64,000 nucleotides of DNA from an uncultured Collinsella sp. (GTDB lineage Bacteria; Actinomycetota; Coriobacteriia; Coriobacteriales; Coriobacteriaceae), in contig CAKUFD010000001.1 of assembly GCA_934647195.1 (NCBI GenBank), positions 248,001 through 312,000 of the forward strand, written 5' to 3'. The notes under the pieces were generated by a model. That model ran no database searches. It worked only from the letters and a program-made list of their open reading frames with translations, and was not told the origin of the DNA. The position numbers and the translations under genes are program-made. This document shows, in pieces, positions 1-8,891 of the stretch (its first letter is position 1; each line of letters opens with the position of its first letter).

Positions 1-1667
1 AGACCGTGACGTTTGACCTCGTTGCCAAGAAGGCTGGAACCACCACCCTTACAGTTGGTACTCCCGGCTCTGCCTCTGCTCCGCGTCTAGACAAGTTCGA
101 CATCACGTTGAAGAAGGCCGTTGCCGATAAGGCCGAGCTCAAGAAGGCCGTCGATAAGGCTGACGAGCTGAATGCCGAGGATTACTCGACTGAGACCTGG
201 AGCAACTTCCAGGCTGCTCTTACTGCAGCTCAGGGTGTGCTCGATAACGAGGACGCAACTCAGACCCAGGTCAATGATGCCCTCAAGGCTCTCAATGATG
301 CTCGCGATGCCCTTGCTGAGGCCCCTGCCTTCGCTTTCCCCACCAAGTCGGGCGAGACCGTGACGATCGAGGCCGAAGACGGCACGATGGTCGACGACCA
401 CTCGAACGATACCGACCAGTGGGGCAACACGTATCCCATGACGGTCATGAACCTCAATGGCGCAAGCGGCGGCAAGGTTGTGGACGCTATCATGAACGGT
501 GATGCCATCTCCTACCGCGTAAAGGTCGAACGCCCCGGTACCTATAGCGTCAAGCTTACGTACGCCTCTGGTTCTGAGGCCAACGCTGTCAAGCTGAGCG
601 ACAACGGTGGCGTGTTCGAGGCTGTTGATTCGGTCAGTGCTGGCGGCGCGAATCCGACTGAGCTCAAGACCGTGACGTTTGACCTCGTTGCCAAGAAGGC
701 TGGGACCACCATTCTTACGGTTGGTACCCCCGCCAACGCTGACGCTCCTCGACTCGATAAGTTCGACATCACGCTGAACGCACCTGTTGTCGACAAGACC
801 GAGCTCCAGAAGGCCGTCGACGACGCCGCCGAGCTGGCCGAGGACGACTACACCGCCGAGACCTGGGCCGGCTTCGCCTCCGCCCTCGATGCTGCCCGCG
901 GCGTGCTCGCTGCCGACGATGCGACCCAGGACCAGGTCAACGACGCCCTCAAGGCCCTGACCGACGCCCGAGCCGCTCTCGCCGAGAAGCCCGTCGTTCC
1001 CGCCGTCGACAAGACCGAGCTGCAGAAGGCCGTCGACGAGGCTGCCAAGCTCGCCGAGGACGACTACACCGCCGAGACCTGGGCAGGCTTCGCCTCCGCT
1101 CTCGACGCCGCCCGCGGCGTGCTCGCTGCCGACGACGCGACCCAGGACCAGGTCAACGACGCCCTCAAGGCCCTGACCGACGCCCGAGCGGCTCTCGCCG
1201 AGAAGCCCGTCGCGCCCGTCGTCGACAAGACCGAGCTGCAAAAGGCCGTCGACGAGGCTACCAAGCTGGCCGAGGACGACTACACTGCCGACTCTTGGAA
1301 GCCTTTCGAGGCTGCCCTCAACGATGCGCGCGAGGTGCTCGCTGCCGACGACGCCACCCAGGACCAGGTCAACGACGCCCTCAAGGCCCTGACCGACGCC
1401 CGCGCCGGCCTCAAGAAACCCGAGGTCAAGCCGAACCCCGACAAGCCCAATCCGGATCAGCCCGGTAGCGGTGAGCAGGGTGGAAATGGCAACCAGGGCA
1501 ACACCGGCACCAAGCCTTCGGGCAACGGCAAGCCTTCTGCCTCTTCCAAGAAGGATCTTCCCAAGACCGGCGATGTTTCGCTTCTGGGCGCAGCAATCGC
1601 TGGTACCTCTGGCGTGGCTGCTCTTGGAGCGGCTCGCGTGATCGCTTCTAAGCGTCGCCGTCGATAG
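1..1667 (+). CDS. LPxTG wall-anchored protein with carbohydrate-binding-like module and four FIVAR repeats (5' end missing)
   Basis: The gene runs in from before the window, so its N-terminus and signal peptide are not seen. About 553 residues are visible. In order: the last ~35 residues of a beta-sandwich module resembling CBM6/CBM35; a FIVAR repeat; a full copy of the same module (about 110-258); three more FIVAR repeats (about 262-475); a Pro/Asn/Gly linker; LPKTG at about 518; a hydrophobic stretch and an RRRR tail. The sorting signal shows covalent anchoring to peptidoglycan by a sortase. FIVAR modules occur in bacterial surface adhesins and in carbohydrate-active enzymes, so a missing upstream catalytic domain (glycosidase type) is plausible but unseen. 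The last three FIVAR units are nearly identical at DNA level. Confidence 0.9.
   Translation, partial: TVTFDLVAKKAGTTTLTVGTPGSASAPRLDKFDITLKKAVADKAELKKAVDKADELNAEDYSTETWSNFQAALTAAQGVLDNEDATQTQVNDALKALNDARDALAEAPAFAFPTKSGETVTIEAEDGTMVDDHSNDTDQWGNTYPMTVMNLNGASGGKVVDAIMNGDAISYRVKVERPGTYSVKLTYASGSEANAVKLSDNGGVFEAVDSVSAGGANPTELKTVTFDLVAKKAGTTILTVGTPANADAPRLDKFDITLNAPVVDKTELQKAVDDAAELAEDDYTAETWAGFASALDAARGVLAADDATQDQVNDALKALTDARAALAEKPVVPAVDKTELQKAVDEAAKLAEDDYTAETWAGFASALDAARGVLAADDATQDQVNDALKALTDARAALAEKPVAPVVDKTELQKAVDEATKLAEDDYTADSWKPFEAALNDAREVLAADDATQDQVNDALKALTDARAGLKKPEVKPNPDKPNPDQPGSGEQGGNGNQGNTGTKPSGNGKPSASSKKDLPKTGDVSLLGAAIAGTSGVAALGAARVIASKRRRR
789..1436 (+). repeat. Three tandem 216-bp repeats encoding FIVAR modules
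   Basis: The sequence GTCGACAAGACCGAGCT recurs at 789, 1005 and 1221, exactly 216 bp (72 codons) apart, and long stretches after it are almost identical. A fourth, more diverged unit lies upstream at about 118-330. The similarity at DNA level suggests recent duplication or gene conversion, and the copy number may vary between strains. Confidence 0.85.
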
Positions 1668-1715
1668 TTAAGATCGCGGCTCAAAAATTAGGCGTTCCAG
1701 CTGGACGCCACAGTG

Positions 1716-1753
1716 ACGGCGAGGACTCGTGTATAAACGCGGGTTCTCGCCGT
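1716..1753 (+). terminator. Hairpin downstream of the FIVAR protein gene
   Basis: An 11-bp stem (ACGGCGAGGAC paired with GTTCTCGCCGT, one G-U) encloses a 16-base loop. No T-run follows, so termination is only possible. A second short palindrome lies at 1691-1709. Confidence 0.4.
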
Positions 1754-1895
1754 TGTATAACGGACGCTTTCATGGGACTGATTGGGGAAAAGCTACGGCA
1801 ATCCGCCCGTTATCGTCTGGCGCGTCTATACTGAACACGTTGTAGTTAAGGAGCGCGGGCACCCGCGCAGCCGCTCTCAATCTGGAGGCATTCAT

Positions 1896-2360
1896 ATGGC
1901 AGAGAAAACGCCCGTTGTCGGCATCATCATGGGTTCCAAGTCCGATCTTCCTACCATGGAGGGGTGCACTGCGGAGCTTGAGCGCCTGGGCGTTCCGTAT
2001 GAGCTGGTCATTGCTTCGGCACACCGCACCCCCGACAAGGTGCATGAGTGGGCAGCCACCGCAGCCGATCGCGGCATCAAGGTGATTATCGCCGCTGCTG
2101 GCAAGGCCGCTCATCTGGGTGGCGTCGTTGCCGCCTTCACCCCGCTGCCCGTCATCGGCGTGCCTATGAAGACATCCGACCTGGGCGGTCTCGACTCGCT
2201 CCTTTCGATGGTGCAGATGCCCTCCGGCGTGCCGGTTGCCTGCGTTGCCATCAACGGTTCCAAGAACGCCGCGATTTTTGCTACCCAAATCCTGGGTGCC
2301 ACGATGCCCGAGTACCGTACGGTAATCGAGAACATGAAACGCGAGATGGCCGAGGCTTAA
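1896..2360 (+). CDS. purE: N5-carboxyaminoimidazole ribonucleotide mutase (PurE, class I)
   Basis: 154 residues. Class I PurE converts N5-CAIR to CAIR in purine synthesis in the cytoplasm. The N-terminal MGSKSDLP loop and the SAHRTP motif (with the active-site His) are present, as is the glycine-rich GGV/GVP region, and the length fits the family. The start at 1896 is chosen because GGAGG lies 7-12 bases before it; the reading frame is open further upstream but that part has no PurE similarity. purK is not adjacent. The purF-purM-purN genes lie 8 kb downstream, so the pathway genes are split. Confidence 0.95.
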   Translation: MAEKTPVVGIIMGSKSDLPTMEGCTAELERLGVPYELVIASAHRTPDKVHEWAATAADRGIKVIIAAAGKAAHLGGVVAAFTPLPVIGVPMKTSDLGGLDSLLSMVQMPSGVPVACVAINGSKNAAIFATQILGATMPEYRTVIENMKREMAEA

Positions 2361-2425
2361 GCTCGACATCTTGAGAAATGGGGGAGAGCATGGCTGATAT
2401 GGCACATACCGATAAAGGAGGCGCT

Positions 2426-4069
2426 ATGCCGGGCGGTCGTCATGTGGCGGGGCAGTCGCGCGTGCACATGGTTAAGGCCGGCTCGCATTTTGCATCTGCT
2501 CCGGCGGCTTCCTCGGCCACGCCCAATCCGAAGGCTGCTGCAGACGCCTTTGAGCCCGCATGGACACCGCGTCCCGTGGGTTCACGCTTTGCGACTTCGC
2601 CTAAGGCCGAGCAGCCCTCTGCCTCCCAGGTGGCGGCACAGATTGCGCCCAAGCCCGTGACGCTTCCGGCGCGCCCGTCCGCATCGGCAAGTAACCCTTC
2701 TGCTTGGGAGACAGCCGAGTTCATGCGCATCGCTGCGTCGCGCGGCACGTCCGGTGCACCGTCTGCCGGCGCGCCAAAGGCAAGCACGGCCTCGGCTACG
2801 CGTGCCATGCAGCCAATCGCTTCGCCTGCGGCGGCTGCGGCTACGGTATCCCGCGCTGCGCATCAAACCGCTCCGCGCGCGATGGTGGCTGCCCCTTCGG
2901 CTCGCACCTCCTCGCAGGCTCCGCAGGTAAAGTCCTTGGCATCCGCTCCTGCAGCGACTCCGGCTTTTGACCCCTTTGCGTATCATCCTGAGGTTGCCGA
3001 GCCTGACGAGGCACCGAGCTATGCTGCGCCCGCCGTGCGTTCCGCGTCTCCCGCCACCGTGCCGCCATCCAATAGCGCCGCTGCCGTTACTGCGCAGATT
3101 CCCGCTCAGACACCGCAGGCCGTGCGCAACCAAATGACATCCCCGAAGGGAGTTGCCCCTGTGGCAGTCGTATCTTCGCATCAGCCTTCTGCAAAGCAGC
3201 CGCGCCCGGTTCGCGCCGGTGGCTCTGTGCCGCCTCGTACCCCGCGCCGCGGCGGCAAGGACAGCCGTGGTGACGACCTTCCCCCGCGCAAGAAGAAGCA
3301 GATACTGCCCCTCGTCTTCATTATCGTGGGCGCAGCCCTCCTGCTGGTTGCCGGAGGCCTGTTCATCAAGGCTCAGCTGGGCTATCAGGAGGCACAATCG
3401 TGCTACAAGGAACTCGAGCAGTATGCCGTCAAGGGCGACGACGGAGATGACGTGCCCAATGTGGACTTCAATGCCCTGGCACAGATCAATCCGGATATCG
3501 TGGGCTGGATTTATGTCCCGGGTACGGTAATCAATTACCCGGTGGTCCAGACCAACAACAATACGACCTATCTGAGCAGGCTTTTTGATAATTCGGGCAA
3601 CGGTTCTGGCACCATCTTCATGGATATGGACGATACTGCCCCGGGCCTGGTGGACGAGCAGACCACCATCTACGGCCACCACATGTACGATGGCACGATG
3701 TTCAAGCCTATCGACAACACGCTCAACCAGGAGGAGTTCGATAAGATCGGCAAGGTGTACTACATCACGCGCGATACCACCTACGTGCTCAAGCCGATGT
3801 TCACCGCTCAGGTTGAGGACACCTACACCGATGCGCGCCGTGCCACGTTCGAGGGATCCGACAAGACGCTCACCGAGTATCTTACGGACATGCTTGGTTA
3901 CGCAAAGGCGACGTCGAGCACTGCCAAAGAAGACATCGCCGATGCCAAGCAGGTACTGACGTTGGTGACCTGTGCGGGCGAGATTATCCCGCGTACCACG
4001 CGCGCCACCATGGTGTGCACGGTGGTGGAAACCCAGTCGCGCGTCGATACGCAGGACGCTTCGAACTAG
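2426..4069 (+). CDS. Class B-type sortase with long Ala/Pro-rich N-terminal region
   Basis: About 547 residues from the ATG preceded by AAAGGAGG (in-frame ATGs at 2378 and 2390 are alternatives). Residues 1 to about 290 are low-complexity Ala/Pro/Ser and predicted cytoplasmic. A basic patch and one membrane segment (about 293-315) follow, then a sortase domain. The catalytic triad is visible: His in YGHHMYDG (about 418), Cys in TLVTCAG (about 516) and Arg in RTTRATMVC (about 523-526). Sortases cut LPxTG proteins and join them to the wall; several likely substrates lie in this window. The domain alone has the usual size; the N-terminal region roughly doubles the protein and has no recognised fold. 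It starts 65 bases after purE. Confidence 0.9.
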   Translation: MPGGRHVAGQSRVHMVKAGSHFASAPAASSATPNPKAAADAFEPAWTPRPVGSRFATSPKAEQPSASQVAAQIAPKPVTLPARPSASASNPSAWETAEFMRIAASRGTSGAPSAGAPKASTASATRAMQPIASPAAAAATVSRAAHQTAPRAMVAAPSARTSSQAPQVKSLASAPAATPAFDPFAYHPEVAEPDEAPSYAAPAVRSASPATVPPSNSAAAVTAQIPAQTPQAVRNQMTSPKGVAPVAVVSSHQPSAKQPRPVRAGGSVPPRTPRRGGKDSRGDDLPPRKKKQILPLVFIIVGAALLLVAGGLFIKAQLGYQEAQSCYKELEQYAVKGDDGDDVPNVDFNALAQINPDIVGWIYVPGTVINYPVVQTNNNTTYLSRLFDNSGNGSGTIFMDMDDTAPGLVDEQTTIYGHHMYDGTMFKPIDNTLNQEEFDKIGKVYYITRDTTYVLKPMFTAQVEDTYTDARRATFEGSDKTLTEYLTDMLGYAKATSSTAKEDIADAKQVLTLVTCAGEIIPRTTRATMVCTVVETQSRVDTQDASN

Positions 4070-4113
4070 CCGCCGCAGACCGCTTGCGTGTTGCGTGCAT
4101 TTCCATAAAGGCT

Positions 4114-4151
4114 AAAGAAAGGGCACCGACGCAGGTCGATGCCCTTTTCTT
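4114..4151. terminator. Bidirectional terminator between convergent genes
   Basis: A strong stem (AAAGGGCACCGAC against GTCGATGCCCTTT, one mismatch) has A-rich and T-rich flanks. It lies between the sortase gene and the leftward membrane protein gene and can serve both strands. Confidence 0.75.
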
Positions 4152-4212
4152 GTGAGGTTGTCCCGTGCGGCTTGCGCGCGGTGCCAAATTGGAGCTGTTG
4201 GCGAGTCATTCC

Positions 4213-5466
4213 TTACGCGGCGGTGTCCTCTGCGCTGAGCACGCGGCTGGTATCTTGCGGCGTGATCGTCATGCTTTGGAAGCGATGCTGCATGTACTCG
4301 TTGTCAAAATGGGCGGCGTAGAATTGCTCGACATGTGTTTGCGGGGTGAGTCCGCTTACGCGTTCAAACCAGCAGTCGAGTGACTGAAGGGTCATGACGC
4401 CGTCGATAAGCATGAGAACCGTGCAGATAGACGTAAGCGAATAGCGCCAGGTCCAGGGGATACGGTTGATGAGTTTGAGCAGGCGCGGCAGAAGCATGCG
4501 AATCCACGCCAGGCCCAGGCAGCCCCAGATGCCGGCGAACATCGTGCAGGTGCGCCCGCCAAAGAGTACGGCGATAGGATCGGGCATGCCAAAGAGGCGC
4601 ATGTGGTTGTAGTCCCAGGCAACAACACCAAACGATACCTGCAAGAACCAGGCAACAGCCACCTCGAAAAGCGCCCCGATGCAAGCGCTCACCAAAAAGA
4701 TGATGATGGGGCCCTTTTTGTAAAAGCGATTGAGCGCCACCGTCATGAGCAGGGCGCCAAAGCCGTAGATGGGCGAGAACGGGCCAAAGAGGAGGCCGGC
4801 GCGATCTTGATAAACGCCCGGTTCAACCACGACCATGTGCCAGATGGTCTCGAGCACCAGGCCGATAACGCTGCATGCGACAAATACCCAGAACAGGTTA
4901 AAGAAGTTGAGGCGAATGAACCCCTCGCCTGTCTCGTCGCGGCCGAGCATGGTGTCGCGCGCGGCCTCGCGATTGATCATGTTGCGCAAACGACGCTGAA
5001 GCTCGCGCTCCTGGCGAAGTGACGGATCGACAGTGATCGAGAGGGTGATAAGGATAACGAGCTGCACGGCAGGTCGGATGAGGTGCGATCCGATACCGCT
5101 GAGCATCATATCGATGATGATCTGAATGATAGTGATGGCGATGAGCGCGTAAGACCAGCGCGCGGCGTGGCGCCGACGATTCTTGATGAGCGAGACGCCA
5201 AAGACGATAAGCGCCACGGTATCGAGCACGGCAAACGAGATGCCGACGATGGCGATGACGAGGGCGACGAGCGGGTTGGCACCAATGGTCACGGCGTCGG
5301 GGTTTTGGGCAAGTTGCTGGGCGATGTAGCCAAAGAACATCAAGTAGACCGGAATCGAGACGATGCCGGAGGCGATGCAGAGACCACCGTAGATTTTAAT
5401 GAAGAGGGGGAGCTCTCGAATTTCCGATTCGGTGACGATCTTTGGATCAAGCATATTACGCGCCAT
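4213..5466 (-). CDS. Multi-pass membrane protein, putative ABC-transporter type IV (CmpB) family
   Basis: 417 residues with about nine hydrophobic segments. The N-terminal part (to ~130) has four membrane segments of no recognised family. The C-terminal part (about 185-350) matches the family annotated as putative ABC-transporter type IV/CmpB, with a conserved FGPFSPIYGFGA stretch and further helices. No ATPase is encoded nearby, and members of this family have no established substrate. The start is supported by AGGAGC 5 bases upstream. The gene is convergent with the sortase and looks monocistronic. Confidence 0.7.
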   Translation of the reverse strand: MARNMLDPKIVTESEIRELPLFIKIYGGLCIASGIVSIPVYLMFFGYIAQQLAQNPDAVTIGANPLVALVIAIVGISFAVLDTVALIVFGVSLIKNRRRHAARWSYALIAITIIQIIIDMMLSGIGSHLIRPAVQLVILITLSITVDPSLRQERELQRRLRNMINREAARDTMLGRDETGEGFIRLNFFNLFWVFVACSVIGLVLETIWHMVVVEPGVYQDRAGLLFGPFSPIYGFGALLMTVALNRFYKKGPIIIFLVSACIGALFEVAVAWFLQVSFGVVAWDYNHMRLFGMPDPIAVLFGGRTCTMFAGIWGCLGLAWIRMLLPRLLKLINRIPWTWRYSLTSICTVLMLIDGVMTLQSLDCWFERVSGLTPQTHVEQFYAAHFDNEYMQHRFQSMTITPQDTSRVLSAEDTAA

Positions 5467-6068
5467 ATGCGCTCCTTTTTATATACATCAGACGTGACCT
5501 ATATGGTAGCTCTCTATGAGGGCGCTCCGCACGGTGTATGCGGGTTGTAAAAAGGCAACGTGATGGTTGATAGCGTATGAAGATTATGTGCATACTGAGC
5601 CTAGGGGGTGGCGAAATAAATTCCCGTATGCCTTGCGAAAGGCAGAATTGAGTCACTCACACGCCAGCTTTAAGGTGGCATTTTGCAAATTGGCACAAAT
5701 GAGCCGCTTTCTGCAAGAGGCAACGCCCCTTTGCATTTTTCTTCAAGGACATAACTGCGATGCGCCGATTCGAAAAATGAAAGTTTGTACTGGTGCACTA
5801 AAATTATAAAAAATGCGACGTGAGAGCGTTGCATAAAGTGTGTGCGCAAGTGCGTTGAGTGAGAAGAGCAGATGATCGATTGCATGCCAACCGTCAAATT
5901 AAATAACGGGGGGGGGGTCTTCAGAATCAACCTGTAGTTCAACAGTTCTTTTGGACCGATTGCTTTTTGTGGGCCGATTGGTAGACGCCATCCGGGGCTG
6001 CCATTCCGCTCCTTGTGGCTTTTGCAGCATGCTGGAGAGAAGTCGAAGCGCAGCAGAGGAGCGGAAGC
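5467..6068. other. AT-rich intergenic region with a G10 tract
   Basis: About 600 bases with no convincing gene; the short open frames here have no family features. It separates a leftward membrane protein gene from a rightward regulator gene. The notable element is a run of ten G at 5908-5917, about 150 bases before the regulator start. Confidence 0.6.
5908..5917. repeat. Homopolymeric G10 tract upstream of a regulator gene
   Basis: Ten consecutive G in an AT-rich setting. No C-rich partner is near enough to make it part of a hairpin. Such tracts are prone to slippage during replication. Confidence 0.7.
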
Positions 6069-6386
6069 ATGTCTAAGAAAGTGACGCTAAAAGTACCTGT
6101 TGATATTGTAGTTCGCGACCGAGACGTTCACGTGCTGGCGCTGGTAAAGGCGCGCAGCGGGGCATCGAACCATGGCGTTAGCGCTTCGATTCGTTCGTTT
6201 GCAACCGAGTTGGACGTGAGCCTCGACACGGCACGTCGTGCCCTCGCTTCCTGCGAGGAAGCGGGCTATCTGACGGTGAGCACCAATCGCATGGAGAACG
6301 GCGGGCAGCTCGAAAACACCTATTGCGTCACCAAGTGCGGCGATGAGATTCTTGATGCTGCACGAAAAGCAGGGCTCATTTCGTAG
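6069..6386 (+). CDS. Small winged-helix DNA-binding protein
   Basis: 105 residues from the ATG at 6069, which has GAGGAG 7 bases upstream (an upstream in-frame start lacks a good ribosome site). The centre reads as a winged helix-turn-helix: an N-terminal helix around VLALVKARSG, then FATELDVSLDTARRALASCEEAGYL (split here as helix and recognition helix) and a wing. It resembles the DNA-binding part of MarR/GntR-type or replication-initiator regulators, but there is no effector domain. It may control the surface protein genes that follow on the same strand. Confidence 0.6.
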   Translation: MSKKVTLKVPVDIVVRDRDVHVLALVKARSGASNHGVSASIRSFATELDVSLDTARRALASCEEAGYLTVSTNRMENGGQLENTYCVTKCGDEILDAARKAGLIS

Positions 6387-6728
6387 GATGAGCGGCTCCT
6401 TGCAGAGTTTTAGCTTTTAGTACGTTGCTTTTTACCCGCGTTTAATTCCAAATTATTGGTTGCGCTTGTGAGCTTGCTGTCTTGCCTCATATGCAGCATG
6501 GCAAGGTAAAAAACGACCCTCTCCATGCATTATGCGGGTTATTATTTCCCCTTTCAGCAGCAGAAAAAACAAATGCCAATCGAATAGTCACGCTTGCTAA
6601 ATGTGACAATTTGTTTCATATTTGTGACGAGCTCGTCTTTTAAGGCTAGGGGACATACGCATTTTTTAAATCGAATCTCGATGCCTTGAAGTTCGGCTTC
6701 CAGAATCAAGAAGAAGAGTTGAGAAACG
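6387..6728. other. Intergenic region before a surface protein gene
   Basis: About 340 AT-rich bases. It contains a candidate promoter (6594-6622) for the downstream surface protein. Nothing else is clear. Confidence 0.5.
6594..6622 (+). promoter_or_regulatory. Candidate sigma-70-type promoter for the 6729 surface protein gene
   Basis: TTGCTA, a 17-base spacer and CATATT, each matching 4 of 6 consensus bases. It would give a leader of about 100 bases. Confidence 0.35.
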
Positions 6729-8753
6729 ATGAGGCGCAGTATGAAACGCAGCATGAAACGAAGCAAACTACTCCTTAGCGCACTTCTGACGGGCATCATG
6801 GTGTTTTCCCAGCTGCCTGTTGGTGTCCTGGCTTACGCAGCTAACGGCTCGTCGGTGTCTGCCTCTGCAGCAACGGGCAGCCTGACAATCAGCAAGACGG
6901 TTGAGGGCACAGGTGCGCCCAGTGCCGATACCAAGTTTGAGTTCACTGTTGTCAAGGGCGATGCGCCCGCTTCTGGTCAGTACAGCGTTGACGGTGGCGA
7001 CCTTCAGGCTATCCCTGCAGACGGCAAGATTGCCCTTAAGGCAGGTCAGACTGCAAAGCTTACCGGTCTTGAGCCGGGCGATTACACGGTGAGCGAGGTC
7101 GCCCCTGCAAAGACCAACTACAAGTCGACCTCGTTTTCGGTCAACGGCGGCGAGGTGATTGAGGGCCTTTCTGCATCGGCGACCGTGGTTGCCGAGCCGG
7201 ACGCCCAGGCCGAAGGCGGCTGGTACACGGAAGATGGCGTGGCAGCTCCGGACGCCGCTGGCTACTTTACCTACACGATCACTTCCAAGCAGATCGACGA
7301 GGACGGCAACGTCACCGTGGATTGCAACCCGGTTGCCGAGGCTATGGAAGCCGAGATGCAGGAGGGCCTGAACTGGGGGTCTTCCAGCAAATTCAAGGTG
7401 CGCTTCGTCAACGAGTCTGGCGTTGCCATTCAGTACGTGGACTACAGCTTTGATACCGTCAACTGGATTGGTGTTGGCGACACCTACGCGCCCTCCGGCA
7501 ATCCGGGCATGAAAAACACCGGTGAGAATGCCGACGAAAACTCCGCTGGCTATGGCTGGGGCGATGTATGGCAGAAGCTCTACCCGATGTTCTACGGCCA
7601 GACGTCTGCGCCCGGAGCCCTGAACGCCACCGGTTTTGACGGCAACAACATTCGGCTTGCCTTAGCCCCCCTGCGTTGCATCAACCCTGCCGTCATCTCG
7701 TACTTTAAGAGCAATCCTGGTAAGGGCACGCTGACGGGCAACGACGACACCGATAGCGCTCAGAAGATTACCCTGCTTCAGATGAATGCCTTCCCGGAGC
7801 TTATCAAGAAAGAATTCACTTTCCAGAATTGCAAGGGCGAGAGCATCACTCTGCCGGCCGATGACAGCCGCACGTACGCGGACTTCATCTGCGCGTTCTA
7901 TGGCGTCGATTCTCTGGATGACCTCACCGTGGCTCAGAAATACAACGTACTCGGCACCGGCTACAAGGGCTCTCCTGCTATGCCGTATGCTGGCCAGAGC
8001 CATATCACGACGTACTACAAGAACACCTCGGGCAGCTTCTCCAACTGGTGCGTTCCTTACTCCGCGCTCAACGACGGCACGCTCGACTACTTCAAGACCT
8101 GGGGCTTTAGCAGCACTCGTGTGGCTGAGGGTAAGAAGCTCCAGCAGGGTGGACAGGTATTCACCGCCGACGATGCTGCTACCTATGCTTATCAGAACGA
8201 TTATTACCTCATGGAGAACGATCCTGAGGTTCTGAAGATGGCGTACGACTACCTGTACAGCCGCTGCATCCGCTTTTCATTGGATAGCACAGACCGCGCT
8301 GTCTCTACAGGGATCGACAACAGCGCCACTTCAAACGATAGTGTGGGCGGCATTAAGGAGTACATGGACAAGACCGATGCCGCAAATGCCAATGTGTATC
8401 GGGCCATGAAGGGCGACGAGAAGATCGCGAACGGCGACACACTTGCCCTCGACAACGCGAAGGGCTATATCGAAGTCCCCAACGCTTGGAACCAGTTCCG
8501 CTATTACGACTTTGGCTTTAGCGTGACCTTTAAGGCCGATGATCCTCAGCCCGCCGCCTCCGTTGCGTTCACCAATACGTACAAGAAGGCCGCCGACGTG
8601 CCCACGCCCGAGACGCCCAAGCCGTCAAAGCCGGGCGAGCCCAACTTGCCCAAGACGGGCGACGGTACCATGGTTGCCGTCTTCGCAACCGCTGCCGTGG
8701 CGGTCGCTTGCATTGTTACGGCCGGGCGTAAGGCTCGTAAAAACCAGCAGTAA
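6729..8753 (+). CDS. LPxTG wall-anchored surface protein with pilin-type (SpaA/Cna-B-like) domain
   Basis: 674 residues. A basic N-terminus and hydrophobic core ending around AYA make a signal peptide (about 1-40). Residues ~48-155 form a prealbumin-like beta domain (GSLTISKTVEG... FEFTVVKG... GLEPGDYTVSE), as in Cna-B/SpaA pilin-like proteins. Residues ~160-600 are a large region rich in aromatic residues and Cys that I do not recognise. A second short strand (VAFTNTYKK) and Pro-rich spacer lead to LPKTG at 640, a membrane segment and a basic tail. It is probably exposed on the cell surface, as an adhesin or pilus component. No pilus-type sortase adjoins it; the class B sortase at 2.4 kb is the nearest. 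Confidence 0.85.
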   Translation: MRRSMKRSMKRSKLLLSALLTGIMVFSQLPVGVLAYAANGSSVSASAATGSLTISKTVEGTGAPSADTKFEFTVVKGDAPASGQYSVDGGDLQAIPADGKIALKAGQTAKLTGLEPGDYTVSEVAPAKTNYKSTSFSVNGGEVIEGLSASATVVAEPDAQAEGGWYTEDGVAAPDAAGYFTYTITSKQIDEDGNVTVDCNPVAEAMEAEMQEGLNWGSSSKFKVRFVNESGVAIQYVDYSFDTVNWIGVGDTYAPSGNPGMKNTGENADENSAGYGWGDVWQKLYPMFYGQTSAPGALNATGFDGNNIRLALAPLRCINPAVISYFKSNPGKGTLTGNDDTDSAQKITLLQMNAFPELIKKEFTFQNCKGESITLPADDSRTYADFICAFYGVDSLDDLTVAQKYNVLGTGYKGSPAMPYAGQSHITTYYKNTSGSFSNWCVPYSALNDGTLDYFKTWGFSSTRVAEGKKLQQGGQVFTADDAATYAYQNDYYLMENDPEVLKMAYDYLYSRCIRFSLDSTDRAVSTGIDNSATSNDSVGGIKEYMDKTDAANANVYRAMKGDEKIANGDTLALDNAKGYIEVPNAWNQFRYYDFGFSVTFKADDPQPAASVAFTNTYKKAADVPTPETPKPSKPGEPNLPKTGDGTMVAVFATAAVAVACIVTAGRKARKNQQ

Positions 8754-8820
8754 AAGATTCCGTTGTCACAAATTGCTGTCACGGTTATGGTAGTGTGACA
8801 GCATACATGCAGTAAATTTA

Positions 8821-8858
8821 GCCGGGGGGGGGTAATAATCCTCCCCTCCGGCTTTTGG
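8821..8858 (+). terminator. Intrinsic terminator with a poly-G stem arm
   Basis: GCC followed by nine G pairs with CCTCCCCTCCGGC (about 12 bp with two G-U pairs) around a TAATAAT loop, and TTTT follows. It lies 68 bases after the 674-residue surface protein gene and just before the next one. Confidence 0.75.
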
Positions 8859-8891
8859 GTTGCTTCGAGAGGGCGTTTGGAGTGTGTGAGT

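Noticed and set aside
87..1241. Long open frame on the minus strand across the FIVAR gene
   Set aside because: It mirrors the codon pattern of the plus-strand repeats; no ribosome site or family features.
1896..2360. Purine (guanine) riboswitch upstream of purE or purF
   Set aside because: Neither leader shows the three-way junction core or conserved loop sequences; only simple hairpins are seen.
5567..5942. Two small open frames (plus 80 and minus 90 codons) around the G10 tract
   Set aside because: No ribosome sites, signal or domain features; AT-rich non-coding look.
8824..8832. G9 tract as a promoter phase switch
   Set aside because: It is explained as one arm of a strong terminator hairpin with a matching C-rich arm and T-tail, so a promoter role is not needed.
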